DNA from: Sinomonas atrocyanea | Lineage (GTDB): Bacteria; Actinomycetota; Actinomycetes; Actinomycetales; Micrococcaceae | DNA: 64,000 nucleotides | NCBI RefSeq assembly: GCF_030812675.1 | Contig: NZ_JAUSTE010000006.1 | Coordinates: 154,023-218,022, forward strand | Direction of reading: 5' to 3' | In this document: positions 17,483-26,092 of the stretch, one piece after another | How positions within the stretch are numbered: the stretch's first letter is position 1 | Layout of the letters: every line of letters begins with the position of its first letter | Notes under the pieces: generated by a model | Database searches by the model: none | What the model saw: only the letters and a program-made list of their open reading frames with translations | What the model was told of the DNA's origin: nothing | Made by a program: the position numbers and the translations under genes

Positions 17483-17672
17483 GGGCCCTCCCCCGCTTCC
17501 GGCGCTCCGCTGGCGCCGCCTGCCACGACGCTAGGCGCGCCGGATCTCCCGAGGCGACCGGCCGGCGTCGTATGTGGACAACGCGCCCGGCTCATCGCGG
17601 GGGCTGCAGGGGCCCCGCAACCGCTCGTCACGGCCTGCGGGGCGCCGTGCCCGGCATGGAAGAATGGAGGCC

Positions 17673-19115
17673 ATGGCTGATTCCCCCTCGCGCATCCCGT
17701 CCGGACGTCTCTCCCTGGCCGTGGCCGGCGAGGACGCCGGCAGGCCGATCGCCCTCGGGCCGCTCGACGGCCGCTACCGCCCCGCCGTCGCGCCCCTGGT
17801 CGACTACCTGTCCGAGGCCGCCCTGAACCGGGACCGCGTCGCCGTCGAGGTCGAGTGGCTCATCCACCTCACGAAGAACTCCGTGCTGCCCGGAGCGGGC
17901 CCGCTCACGGCCGAGCAGGAGGCCGGGCTGCGGGCGATCGTCACCGAGTTCGACGCCGCCTCCGTGTCCGAGCTGGCCGAGATCGAGGCCGTCACGGTCC
18001 ACGACGTCAAGGCCGTCGAGTACTATATCGGCCGCCGCCTCGAGGGCCTCGGCATCAAGGACCTGACCCCGATGGTGCACTTCGGCTGCACCTCGGAGGA
18101 CATCAACAACCTCTCCTACGCCCTCGGGATCAAGGGCGCCGTGGAGGACGTCTGGCTGCCGGCCGCCCGCGCCCTCGTGGAGCAGGTCGCGCAGATGGCG
18201 AGGGCCAACCGCGACGTGCCGATGCTCTCGCGCACCCACGGCCAGCCCGCCACGCCCACGTCCCTGGGCAAGGAGCTCGCGGTGGTCGCCCACCGGCTCA
18301 CCCGCCAGCTCGACCGCGTTGCCCGCACCGAGTACCTGGGCAAGATCAACGGCGCGACCGGCACCTACGCCGCGCACTACGCCTCCGTGCCCGGCGCGGA
18401 CTGGCAGCAGGTCTCCCGGACCTTCGTGGAGGGGCTCGGCCTCACCTGGAACCCGCTGACCACGCAGATCGAGAGCCACGACTGGCAGGCCGAGCTGTAC
18501 GCGGACATGGCCCGCTTCAACCGGATCCTGCACAACGTGTGCACGGACATCTGGAGCTACATCTCGATCGGCTACTTCATCCAGATCCCGGTTGCCGGCG
18601 CCACCGGCTCCTCGACGATGCCCCACAAGGTGAACCCGATCCGCTTCGAGAACGCCGAGGCGAACCTCGAGATCTCCTCGGCGCTGCTCGACACCCTCGG
18701 CGCGACGCTCGTGACCTCGCGCTGGCAGCGCGACCTGACCGACTCGTCCTCGCAGCGCAACATCGGGGTGGCGTTCGGCCACTCCCTGCTGGCGATCTCG
18801 AACGTGGCCAAGGGCCTCGAGCGGCTCGACGTCGCCGAGGACGTGCTCGCCGCCGACCTCGACACGAACTGGGAGGTCCTCGCCGAGGCCATCCAGATGG
18901 TGATGCGCGCCGAGGCGATCGCCGGGGTCCCCGGAATGGACAACCCCTACGAGCGGCTCAAGGACCTCACCCGCGGCCACCGCGTGGACGCCGCACGCAT
19001 GAAGGAGTTCGTCTCCGGCCTGGGCCTCTCCGCGGACGCCGAGGCGCGCCTGCTGGCCCTCACCCCCGCCACGTACAACGGGGTCGCGGGCCGGCTCGTC
19101 GACCACCTCGGCTAG
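17673..19115 (+). CDS. purB: Adenylosuccinate lyase
   Basis: 480-residue purine-biosynthesis enzyme that cleaves SAICAR and adenylosuccinate, releasing fumarate. It is recognised by GPLDGRYRPAV near the N-terminus, GCTSEDINNLSYAL (residue about 137), LSRTHGQPATPTSLGKE (catalytic His) and the superfamily signature GSSTMPHKVNPIRFENAE. ATGs at 17664 and 17673 are both usable; the latter places the start nearer the conserved region. Divergent from the WXG/hydrolase pair. Confidence 0.95.
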   Translation: MADSPSRIPSGRLSLAVAGEDAGRPIALGPLDGRYRPAVAPLVDYLSEAALNRDRVAVEVEWLIHLTKNSVLPGAGPLTAEQEAGLRAIVTEFDAASVSELAEIEAVTVHDVKAVEYYIGRRLEGLGIKDLTPMVHFGCTSEDINNLSYALGIKGAVEDVWLPAARALVEQVAQMARANRDVPMLSRTHGQPATPTSLGKELAVVAHRLTRQLDRVARTEYLGKINGATGTYAAHYASVPGADWQQVSRTFVEGLGLTWNPLTTQIESHDWQAELYADMARFNRILHNVCTDIWSYISIGYFIQIPVAGATGSSTMPHKVNPIRFENAEANLEISSALLDTLGATLVTSRWQRDLTDSSSQRNIGVAFGHSLLAISNVAKGLERLDVAEDVLAADLDTNWEVLAEAIQMVMRAEAIAGVPGMDNPYERLKDLTRGHRVDAARMKEFVSGLGLSADAEARLLALTPATYNGVAGRLVDHLG

Positions 19116-19134
19116 GCTCGCGCCCGCTCCGCGC

Positions 19135-19175
19135 ACGACGGCGCGCCGGCACCCTGGGGTGTCGGCGCGTCGTCG
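19135..19175. terminator. Hairpin of the ACGACGGC family between purB and yihY
   Basis: Arms of about 19 bp (19135-19154 and 19157-19175, with two G-U positions) flank the centre CCCTGGGG. It lies in the 88-bp gap between the convergent genes purB and yihY, so it can act as a bidirectional terminator. The ACGACGGC outer arm matches the dispersed palindrome described in the findings. Confidence 0.75.
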
Positions 19176-19203
19176 GCGTCTGTGGGGCTAGGCGGCTCCC
19201 GGC

Positions 19204-20271
19204 CTAGTCGTTCGGGCGGGCGAGGCCCTGCCGCAGCTCGCGCGCCTTGCGGATGTCCTCCTGGGCGACCTTCTGCTTCTTCTCGATCTGGGCGGTGTCC
19301 TTCGGGGGCAGCTGGATCGACTCCTCCGCCCCGATCCCGGCCTGGAGCTCGCGGCCGCGCTCGGTCTCGGCGTCGAACTCGGCGCCGAAGAGCAGCGACA
19401 TGTTCACGAGCCAGAGCCACAGCAGCAGGATGATGACGCTGCCGAGCGCCCCGTAGGTCTTGTTGTAGTGGCCGAAGTTGGCCACGTAGAACCCGAAGCC
19501 CGCGGTCGTCACGGCCAGCACGAGCAGGGCGATGAGCGAGCCTGTGGTCACCCAGCGGAACTTGGGCTGCTTCACGTTGGGGGTGAAGTAGTAGAGGGTC
19601 GCGATGAGGACGATCACGAGGGCCAGCAGGACAGGCCACTTCGCGATGTTCCAGACCATGACGGCCACGTCGCCGAGCCCGATCTTGTTGCCCACGGCCT
19701 CGGCGATGGGCCCGCTCAGCACCAGCATGGCCGAGACGATCGCCACGAGGATGACCGACGCGATGGTCACGGCGAGCATGGTGCCGCGGAGCCGCACGAA
19801 GCCCCGGCCCTCCCCGACCTCATAGATGCGGTTCATGGCCCGTCCGAATGCGCCGACGTAGCCGGACGCGGACCAGAGGGCGCCGAGGATGCCGCCGATG
19901 AGGGCGAGGCCGGCGGCGGGGCTCTTCACGAGTTCCTCGACCGGGCCGCGGACGGTGTCCGCCGCGGCGCCCGGGGCCACGGATTGGACGATGTCCATCA
20001 TCCCGTTCACGGTCGTCTCCGCTTGGCCGAAGAGCCCGAGGATCGAGACGAGGGCAAGGAGGGCCGGGAACAGGGAGAGCACCGCGTAGTACGTCAGCGA
20101 CGCCGCGAGGTCGGGGCAGGCGTCGTTGCTGAATTCGCGGAAGGTCTTGAGGGCGATGTACTTCCAGGAAGGCTTGGTGACGTCGCGGATGCGTTCCGGC
20201 TTCACGTCGTCGTCGGGCGCCGGAGCGGACGACTCCTTCTGCGCGGTCTGGGCAGCGTTCTGGTCGGTCAT
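19204..20271 (-). CDS. YihY/BrkB-family membrane protein
   Basis: 355 residues with about six membrane helices and charged termini. Family features: ALKTFREFSNDACPDLAASL (residue about 40), LTYYAVLSLFPALLALVSIL, SASGYVGAFGRAMNRIYEV, and WVTTGSLIALLVLAV near the last helices. Formerly annotated as ribonuclease BN; real function unknown. The charged C-terminal tail of about 60 residues may be coiled. Convergent with purB. Confidence 0.9.
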   Translation of the reverse strand: MTDQNAAQTAQKESSAPAPDDDVKPERIRDVTKPSWKYIALKTFREFSNDACPDLAASLTYYAVLSLFPALLALVSILGLFGQAETTVNGMMDIVQSVAPGAAADTVRGPVEELVKSPAAGLALIGGILGALWSASGYVGAFGRAMNRIYEVGEGRGFVRLRGTMLAVTIASVILVAIVSAMLVLSGPIAEAVGNKIGLGDVAVMVWNIAKWPVLLALVIVLIATLYYFTPNVKQPKFRWVTTGSLIALLVLAVTTAGFGFYVANFGHYNKTYGALGSVIILLLWLWLVNMSLLFGAEFDAETERGRELQAGIGAEESIQLPPKDTAQIEKKQKVAQEDIRKARELRQGLARPND

Positions 20272-20365
20272 GCGCGCTCCTTACCCCGGTGGGCCGGGAA
20301 GCAATCGGGCGTCCTGCCCACCGATTTCGTCCCGGCCCACCGGGCGTGTAAAGTAGATCAAGCGC

Positions 20366-20439
20366 CGCGGGGTGGAGCAGTTCGGTAGCTCGCTGGGCTC
20401 ATAACCCAGAGGTCGTAGGTTCAAATCCTGCCCCCGCAA
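20366..20439 (+). tRNA. Initiator tRNA-fMet (anticodon CAT)
   Basis: A 74-nt cloverleaf without encoded CCA: acceptor arms CGCGGGG (20366-20372) and CCCCGCA (20432-20438), D arm GGAGC..GCTC, anticodon loop CTCATAA in a CTGGG/CCCAG stem, and T arm GTAGG-TTCAAAT-CCTGC. The C1-A72 mismatch at the acceptor end and the three G-C pairs next to the anticodon loop are hallmarks of the initiator rather than the elongator tRNA. Confidence 0.95.
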
Positions 20440-20445
20440 CTCGCG

Positions 20446-20479
20446 AAGGCCCCCGGTCCCCACGGACCGGGGGCCTTTT
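20446..20479 (+). terminator. Rho-independent terminator of tRNA-fMet
   Basis: AAGGCCCCCGGTCC (20446-20459) pairs with GGACCGGGGGCCTT (20464-20477) around a CCAC loop and runs into TTTT. It starts seven bases after the tRNA 3' end. Confidence 0.93.
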
Positions 20480-20582
20480 CCATGCCTGCCTGCACCCGCC
20501 AAGCCTGTGTCTGCGTCGGCCCGGAGGCCTACCATGGGAGGGGCTGCCCCCATCGCGGGACTTCCCTCCTCAGGTGATCGGC

Positions 20583-21158
20583 ATGTCGGACTCCGAAGAA
20601 CATCGTCCGCCGTCGTGGTGGAGCACCCTCCCCGGGATTCTCACCGGCGTGGCCGCGCTGATCACCGCCCTCGCCGGGCTGTTCTTCGGCCTCGTCCAGC
20701 TCAACTCGCAGACGGCACCCACCACCACGGCGGTGAAGACCGCAGCGGCCGCCAGTCCGGAGCGCACAGCCGGCGGAGGCTCCGCCGCTGGGGCAGCGAG
20801 CTCCTCAGAGCCCGTTGCCGCCGTCCACGTCACGAACCAGCCCCAGCGCGTGGGGGACCTCGAGTACACCGTGGTGAGCGCAACGGCCAGGTCCGATGCC
20901 GACGGCATGAGCGCGCTCGAGTTCACCGTGCGCTGCTTCAACTACGGCCGGTATGACGCCAACTTCTGGGACGCGGCGTTCCGCATCGCGGCCGGTCCGG
21001 ACGTCTACTCGCCCACTTCGGGCCTCGACGAGCTCGTCTCGGCGGAGTCGAGCAAGACGGGAGTGGTCCGCTTCGTCGTCCCCGCGAGCGCACGGTCCCT
21101 CACCCTCACATTCAGGTTCCCCGCCGGGGACCGGTCCATCCCCGTCGCGCTCTCCTAG
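20583..21158 (+). CDS. Membrane-anchored protein with extracytoplasmic beta-sandwich domain (DUF4352-like)
   Basis: 191 residues. A short cytoplasmic start is followed by one membrane helix (GILTGVAALITALAGLFFGL, residues about 16-35), a Thr/Ala/Ser-rich linker to residue about 80, and a soluble domain with alternating strands (QRVGDLEYTVVSATAR, ALEFTVRCFNYGRYDANFWD, TGVVRFVVPASARSLTL) resembling DUF4352/Telokin-like folds. ATG at 20583 is preferred over GTG 20574 because AGGTG lies at 6 nt spacing. Its stop codon overlaps that of the convergent flavoprotein gene. Confidence 0.7.
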   Translation: MSDSEEHRPPSWWSTLPGILTGVAALITALAGLFFGLVQLNSQTAPTTTAVKTAAAASPERTAGGGSAAGAASSSEPVAAVHVTNQPQRVGDLEYTVVSATARSDADGMSALEFTVRCFNYGRYDANFWDAAFRIAAGPDVYSPTSGLDELVSAESSKTGVVRFVVPASARSLTLTFRFPAGDRSIPVALS

Positions 21159-22810
21159 GCCCCGGCGGCCCGCCCGGCCACGAGCCCCGAGAAGAGGCAG
21201 CCCCCCAGGAACGTGCCCTCGAGCGCGTTGTAGCCCATCATGCCGCCGCCGCCGAAGCCGGCGGCCTCCCCCGCGGCGAACAGCCCCGGGACGGGCCTCC
21301 CCGATCGGGCCAGGCAGCGGCCGGACAGGTCGGTCTCGAGCCCGCCGAGCGTCTTGCGCGTGAGGATGTTCAGCCGCACCGCGATGAGCGGGCCGTGCTT
21401 GGGGTCCAGGATCCGGTGCGGGGCTGCCACCCGGATGAGGCGGTCGCCGAGGTACTTCCGGTGCGAGCGCAGGAACGTGACCTGGGCGTCCTTGCCGAAG
21501 GCGTTCTCGATCTCGGCGTCGCGCGCCTCGAGCACGGCCCGGACCGCGGGCTCGGACACGAGGCCGGGCTCCCCCACCCGGTTCATCCCCTCGACGAGCT
21601 CGCCCAGGGTCCGGGCGACGACGAAGTCCTCGCCGTGCTCCTTGAACGCCTCGATCGGCGCCGCCGCCCCGGGCCGCAGCCGCGAGGCGAGGAGCCGGAA
21701 GTCCTTGCCCGTCAGGTCGGGATTCTGCTCGGACCCCGAGAGCGCGAACTCCTTCTCGATGATCGACTGGGTGAGCACGAACCACGAGTAGTCGTATCCC
21801 GTGGCCCGCAGGTGCTTGAGCGTCCCGAGGGTGTCGAACCCCGGGAAAAGCGGCGCCGGCAGCCGCCGGCCCAGGGCGTCCAGCCACACCGAGGACGGGC
21901 CCGGCAGGATCCGGATGCCGTGGTTCTCCCAGACCGGGTTCCAGTTCCGCAGCCCCTCCGTGTAGTGCCACATGCGGTCGCCGTTGATGACGCGTGCTCC
22001 GGCCCACTCGGCGATCGGGAGCATCCGCCCGTCGACGTGGGCGGGCACGCCCGCCACCATGCTGCGCGGGGGCGTGCCGAGCCGCTCGGGCCACAGACTG
22101 CGCACCATCTCGTGGTTCCCGCCGACCCCGCCGGAGGCGATCACGATCGCGCCGGCCTCAACCTCGAACTCCCCCACCATCTGCCGGCTGCTCGCCTTCC
22201 CCCGCTCCGCGTCCGACGGCGCGAGGCGGGCTCCGCGCACGCCGGTCGCGGCGCCGTCGTGCGTCACCACCTCGTCGACGCGGTGCCGGAACAGGAAGCG
22301 GATGCGGGCGGCGTCGGCGTGCGCCCGGGCGCGCCGGATGAACGGCGCGAGGACGCCCGGGCCGGTGCCCCAGGCGAGGTGGAAGCGGGGCACGGAGTTG
22401 CCGTGGCCGTCCGCGCGCCCGTCGCCGCGCTCGGCCCAGCCCACCACGGGGAAGAAGCGCACGCCCATCCCGTGCAGCCACGCCCGCTTCTCCCCGGCGG
22501 CGAAGTCAAGGTAGGCCTCCGCCCAGAGCCTGGGCCAGTAGTCCTCGGGGCGGTCGAACTGTGCGGACCCGAACCAGTCCTGCCGGGCCAGCGCGAGCGA
22601 GTCCCGCACGCCCATGCGCCGCTGCTCGGGCGAGCCGACGAGGAAGAGCCCGCCGAGGGACCAGTGCGCCTGGCCGCCGAGCGACTGCGGCGGCTCCTGG
22701 TCGAGGACCACGACCTCCCGCCCGGCGTCGGCAGCCTCGACCGCCGCCACGAGCCCGGCAAGGCCGGCCCCGACCACGCACACGTCCGCCTGGACCGTCT
22801 GATCTGCCAT
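21155..22810 (-). CDS. FAD-binding dehydrogenase (3-ketosteroid-dehydrogenase-like)
   Basis: 551-residue flavoprotein of the FAD_binding_2 family. Dinucleotide-binding motif DVCVVGAGLAGLVAAVEAA lies at residues about 9-27; family features PPQSLGGQAHWSLGGLFLVG, AGAIVIASGGVGGNHEMV (residue about 235) and C-terminal GLFAAGEAAGFGGGGMMGYN follow. Start ATG at 22810. The subgroup usually annotated as FAD-binding dehydrogenase has an unknown substrate; a steroid substrate is not supported by neighbours. Confidence 0.82.
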   Translation of the reverse strand: MADQTVQADVCVVGAGLAGLVAAVEAADAGREVVVLDQEPPQSLGGQAHWSLGGLFLVGSPEQRRMGVRDSLALARQDWFGSAQFDRPEDYWPRLWAEAYLDFAAGEKRAWLHGMGVRFFPVVGWAERGDGRADGHGNSVPRFHLAWGTGPGVLAPFIRRARAHADAARIRFLFRHRVDEVVTHDGAATGVRGARLAPSDAERGKASSRQMVGEFEVEAGAIVIASGGVGGNHEMVRSLWPERLGTPPRSMVAGVPAHVDGRMLPIAEWAGARVINGDRMWHYTEGLRNWNPVWENHGIRILPGPSSVWLDALGRRLPAPLFPGFDTLGTLKHLRATGYDYSWFVLTQSIIEKEFALSGSEQNPDLTGKDFRLLASRLRPGAAAPIEAFKEHGEDFVVARTLGELVEGMNRVGEPGLVSEPAVRAVLEARDAEIENAFGKDAQVTFLRSHRKYLGDRLIRVAAPHRILDPKHGPLIAVRLNILTRKTLGGLETDLSGRCLARSGRPVPGLFAAGEAAGFGGGGMMGYNALEGTFLGGCLFSGLVAGRAAGA

Positions 22811-22865
22811 GCGCCCAGCCTTTACGCCCATCCCGCGCGCGTCAACGGTGCCGCATACTGGACCC

Positions 22866-23540
22866 ATGCCCGGCTGCTGCGGCCCCACCCCCCGGAACAC
22901 CGATCCCACGAAGTACAGCGCGGTCTTCACCTCCCGGTTCTCCCGCAGCATCGCGAGGAGGTACGAGAGGAAGGGGCTGCGCCCCGTCGAGCAGCGGATC
23001 GTCGACTTCCTGGCCGGCACGGGGATCGAAGGTGCCCGCGTGCTCGAGATCGGCGGCGGCGCAGGTGAGATCCAGCTCGAGCTCCTCCGGCGCGGCGCCG
23101 GCAGGACCGAGAACCTCGAGCTCTCCGACGCCTACGAGGCGGACGCGGCGAGGCTCCTGGCGGACGCCGGGATGGCGGGGCGGGCCTCGCGCCGCCTCGG
23201 GGTGGACATCGCGGAGGCGCCCGACGCCGTCGAGCCGGCCGACGTCGTCGTCCTCCACCGCGTGGTGTGCTGCTACCCCGACTACGCGCGGCTGCTCGGC
23301 GCCGCAGCCGCGCACGCCCGGCGCGCGATCGCCTTCAGCTACCCGCCCGCGAACCCCGTCACGCGGGCCGGGCTGGCGGTGGGCAACGGCCTGCTGCGCC
23401 TGGGCGGCCGGTCCTTCCGCGGCTACGCGCACCCGCCGCGGGCCATGATCGAGGTTGTGCGTGCGGCCGGCCTGGACCCGGTCTACGAGTACCGGGGGTT
23501 CGCCTGGCGCGTCTCGGGCGCGGTGCGCCGGGACCGCTGA
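22866..23540 (+). CDS. Class I SAM-dependent methyltransferase
   Basis: 224 residues. SAM-binding motif I is VLEIGGGAGEIQLELL (residues about 60-75) and a post-motif acidic strand is LELSDAYEADA. ADVVVLHRVVCCYPDY is the catalytic-loop equivalent. The N-terminus MPGCCGPTP is conserved in a subset of actinobacterial methyltransferases as far as I recall. Divergent from the flavoprotein, convergent with the amine oxidase. Substrate unknown. Confidence 0.8.
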   Translation: MPGCCGPTPRNTDPTKYSAVFTSRFSRSIARRYERKGLRPVEQRIVDFLAGTGIEGARVLEIGGGAGEIQLELLRRGAGRTENLELSDAYEADAARLLADAGMAGRASRRLGVDIAEAPDAVEPADVVVLHRVVCCYPDYARLLGAAAAHARRAIAFSYPPANPVTRAGLAVGNGLLRLGGRSFRGYAHPPRAMIEVVRAAGLDPVYEYRGFAWRVSGAVRRDR

Positions 23541-23546
23541 CGCGCG

Positions 23547-24950
23547 TCAGAGCACCGGGGAGAGCGCCTCGCTGACCTCCTCCGCCGCGCGCCGGCCCAT
23601 GCGCAGGGCGCCGTCCACGTGCTGGTAGCCCTCGGCCGCCAGGTCCGAGCAGGCCCAGTGGATCGGGCCCACGGGCGTCCGCTGGTCCGCGCCGTACCGG
23701 GACAGGCCGCCGAGGTCGAAGCTCGCCGCGTAGGCCCCGCGGGTCCACTCCTCCGAGCCCCAGTCCGACTCGTAGTAGACCTCGGGGGCCAGGGCCTCGT
23801 CGCCGAGGTAGTGCGCGATCGAGGCGAGGATCGCCGCCCTGCGCTCTTCGGGGGACAGGCGGAACACCGCATCGGCCTTCTCGTCGGAGACGAAGCCCAC
23901 GAGGGTGCCGCGGGCGTCGCCGTGGTTCGTGTTGTCGTAGACCTCCTGCACGAGCTGGTCCGCGCCGAAGCACGTCCCGGAGAGGTTGGCCTCGCGCCAG
24001 AACGGGCGGTCGTAGACCGCGTGGACCTTGATGACCAGGCCCATGGAGAGGTGCTGGTGCAGCTGGTGCTGGCGCCGCGGCAGGGCCGGGACGTAGGAGA
24101 TCCGGCTGTACAGCGTGGGCGGGACCGCGAGGATCGCACGGCGCGCGGTGACCGTGACGCGGCCGGCGGTGCCGCCGTCGGCCGTCGCGGTGACGCCCTG
24201 CTCGCCCCACTCCAGTGTGCGCACGGGGGCGCCGAGGACGACGGCGTCGCCGAGCCCGGCGGCCATGGCCTCGCTCACGGACTGCATGCCGCCGACCACA
24301 CGCTTGTCGAGGATGAAGTCCTCGTCGAGGAGGTTGCTGAAGGAGCCGGCCGAGGCCGCCATGAGGACGGCTTGGAGGGCCGAGAACGCGTGGGCCGGCT
24401 TGGTCAGCATGCCGCCGGCGATGAAGAGGCCCACGAGGTTGCAGGCCTCCTCGTCGGCGGACTGGCCGCGGAGCCAGTGGTGGAAGCTGACCGTGTCCAG
24501 CTCGCGGGCCCTCGGGTGGGCCCACGGCTCCTCGGCGCCGAGCTCGGCGGCGAGGGAGTCGAGGATGGCGGTGAGGCGCTCGACCTCGGCGAGGGTGCCC
24601 GGGGAGACCGGGAAGTCCACGCCGGCGTAGACCGTGCGGGTGCCGTCCGGGGCGACGTAGACGTTCTCGCCCTCGCGGTAGCGCTGGAAGGTCTCCTTGC
24701 CGAGCTCGTCGACGAGGCCCAGGAGCTCGGTCTGGTCAGGGCTGACCCACTGGCCGCCGATCTCGAGGAACGCGCCGTCGATGGTGTCGCTCCAGGTGCG
24801 GCCGCCCACGCGGTCGCGGGCCTCGAGGACCACGACCCGCTGCCCCTCCTTGGCGAGGGTCCGTGCGGCCATGAGGCCGGCGGGGCCCGCACCGACGACG
24901 ACGACATCGGCCTCGCAGGTCCGGGTGGCAGGAGTCTTTGGCTGGGACAT
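23547..24950 (-). CDS. puo: Putrescine oxidase / flavin monoamine oxidase
   Basis: 467-residue flavin amine oxidase. The FAD Rossmann motif VVVVGAGPAGLMAARTLAKE starts near residue 16, followed by DRVGGRTWSDT, FLEIGGQWVSPDQ and a C-terminal VDGALRMGRRAAEEV. Putrescine oxidases of actinobacteria have this length and motif set; the product would be 4-aminobutanal, NH3 and H2O2. The assignment is strengthened by the adjacent agmatine-to-putrescine genes and by a shared operator with aguB. Monocistronic, reading away from tetR. Confidence 0.88.
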   Translation of the reverse strand: MSQPKTPATRTCEADVVVVGAGPAGLMAARTLAKEGQRVVVLEARDRVGGRTWSDTIDGAFLEIGGQWVSPDQTELLGLVDELGKETFQRYREGENVYVAPDGTRTVYAGVDFPVSPGTLAEVERLTAILDSLAAELGAEEPWAHPRARELDTVSFHHWLRGQSADEEACNLVGLFIAGGMLTKPAHAFSALQAVLMAASAGSFSNLLDEDFILDKRVVGGMQSVSEAMAAGLGDAVVLGAPVRTLEWGEQGVTATADGGTAGRVTVTARRAILAVPPTLYSRISYVPALPRRQHQLHQHLSMGLVIKVHAVYDRPFWREANLSGTCFGADQLVQEVYDNTNHGDARGTLVGFVSDEKADAVFRLSPEERRAAILASIAHYLGDEALAPEVYYESDWGSEEWTRGAYAASFDLGGLSRYGADQRTPVGPIHWACSDLAAEGYQHVDGALRMGRRAAEEVSEALSPVL

Positions 24951-24996
24951 GATGCTCTTCCTTCGAAAGGGAGGGAGGGTGTGGGAGAGGTCTCAA

Positions 24997-25013
24997 AATG
25001 AATCTAGTTCATT
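24997..25013. promoter_or_regulatory. Candidate TetR operator at the puo promoter
   Basis: Perfect 6-5-6 dyad AATGAA-TCTAG-TTCATT, 47 bp upstream of puo. Read in the puo direction it sits next to TAATAA, and the same block is found upstream of aguB. The AT-rich patch contrasts with the surrounding sequence. Confidence 0.65.
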
Positions 25014-25041
25014 ATTACCCGGCCGACAACCCCTCGCCCGA

Positions 25042-25146
25042 CCTACGCTGAGGGGTCATGTCCCTACGCTGAGGGGTCATGTCCCTACGTTGAGGGGTCA
25101 TGTCCCTACGCTGAAGGGTCATGTCCCCACGTTGATGGGTCACCCC
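25042..25146. repeat. Five tandem 21-bp repeats downstream of tetR
   Basis: Five contiguous units, each 21 bp, start at 25042, 25063, 25084, 25105 and 25126 (last one partial). The shared core is GAGGGGTCATGTCCC preceded by TACGCT or TACGTT. Units 1 and 2 are identical and later ones diverge. A further degenerate GAGGGGTCA overlaps the tetR stop codon. There are no spacers, so it is not a CRISPR array. Confidence 0.9.
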
Positions 25147-25152
25147 GAGGGG

Positions 25153-25851
25153 TCAGCCGCGGGTGGCCCGCACCGCCGCGAGGGTGCCCCGGAGGCCGGC
25201 AATGAGGGCACTGAGCCCCAGGCCGAAGGCAGCGTCCGCCGATGCGGCACCCCTCGCCGGACGCGCGGCAACGGCGGCCGCGAACGTGGGCGCGAGGTCC
25301 CCGCGCTCGCCGACGTCGAAGATCCCCTCCGGCGCCGAGACGTCCATGGCCGAGCCGAGCACAAACGACTCGACCGCGACGATCACATCCACCACCATGT
25401 CCTCGGGCCATCCGCCCCCGCGAAGCCCAGAGGCCACCCGCTCATACATGGCGAGGGTGTGCGGGGCTCCGGCCACCGGGAAGACCGCGATGATGGGGAT
25501 GAGCGGGGGGTGGGGTGCGAACGCCGCGCGGTAGGAGTAGGCCCAGCGGGAGAGCGCGAGATCCCAGGGGTCCGAACCGAAGCCCGAGGTGTCGATCGTC
25601 TCGCAGACGTCGTCCTGCACCCAGTTCAGGACCTCGTCCTTCGACTCCACATGGTTGTAGAGGGCCGACGGCGCGGTCTTGAGCTCGCGCGCCAGGGCCG
25701 CCATCGTGAGCCCCGGGTAGCCCGCGCGGGCGACGACGGCGAGCGCCGCCGTCGTGATCTTCCCCCGGGAGAGGACGGGCCTCGGCGGACGGCCGCGGCG
25801 CCGCGGGGCGATGGGCGCGGCCTCGCGGGAGTCGGAAGCGGGGGATTCCAT
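25153..25851 (-). CDS. TetR-family regulator of the agmatine/putrescine locus
   Basis: 232 residues from ATG 25851 (MESPASD). The helix-turn-helix lies at residues about 30-75 (KITTAALAVVARAGYPGLTM then LARELKTAPSALYNHVESKD), preceded by a basic RRRGRPPRP arm. The C-terminal part resembles the TetR_C_1 (tetracycline-repressor-like) domain with WAYSYRAAFAPHPPLIPI. The gene lies between puo and aguB, whose promoters share an identical 6-5-6 dyad, so it is likely their repressor with agmatine or putrescine as effector. It is flanked by inverted arrays of a 21-bp repeat. Confidence 0.85.
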   Translation of the reverse strand: MESPASDSREAAPIAPRRRGRPPRPVLSRGKITTAALAVVARAGYPGLTMAALARELKTAPSALYNHVESKDEVLNWVQDDVCETIDTSGFGSDPWDLALSRWAYSYRAAFAPHPPLIPIIAVFPVAGAPHTLAMYERVASGLRGGGWPEDMVVDVIVAVESFVLGSAMDVSAPEGIFDVGERGDLAPTFAAAVAARPARGAASADAAFGLGLSALIAGLRGTLAAVRATRG

Positions 25852-25913
25852 GGTTCGGAGTCTAGGGGACGGCGGAGGGGGCGCCGCCTGCCAGCGCATG
25901 GCCCCGCGGCAGG

Positions 25914-25976
25914 GACATGACCCCTCACCCTTGGGACATGACCCCTCAACCTAGGGAGATGACCCCTCAACGGGGA
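25914..25976. repeat. Three inverted 21-bp repeats upstream of tetR
   Basis: Units start at 25914, 25935 and 25956 with core ATGACCCCTCA, the reverse complement of the array on the other side of tetR. Periodicity is exactly 21 bp. They lie between the tetR start and the aguB promoter. Confidence 0.88.
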
Positions 25977-26011
25977 GGGGGTTGACCGTGGCGCAGGTCA
26001 CTGCTCTAATA

Positions 26012-26028
26012 AACGAACGTCATTCATT
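26012..26028. promoter_or_regulatory. Candidate TetR operator at the aguB promoter
   Basis: AACGAA-CGTCA-TTCATT, a 6-5-6 dyad with one mismatch, 65 bp upstream of the aguB ATG. It matches the puo operator, including the neighbouring TAATAA on the left and ATTCATTT on the right. Confidence 0.65.
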
Positions 26029-26092
26029 TAGGACACCGATCCCGCGCCCGCTCCGAGTCGACGGACTCCCCGACTTCCCCCGAAGGACTTCC

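Noticed and set aside
25042..25146. Possible CRISPR array
   Set aside because: The 21-bp units are contiguous with no spacers, and there are no cas genes.
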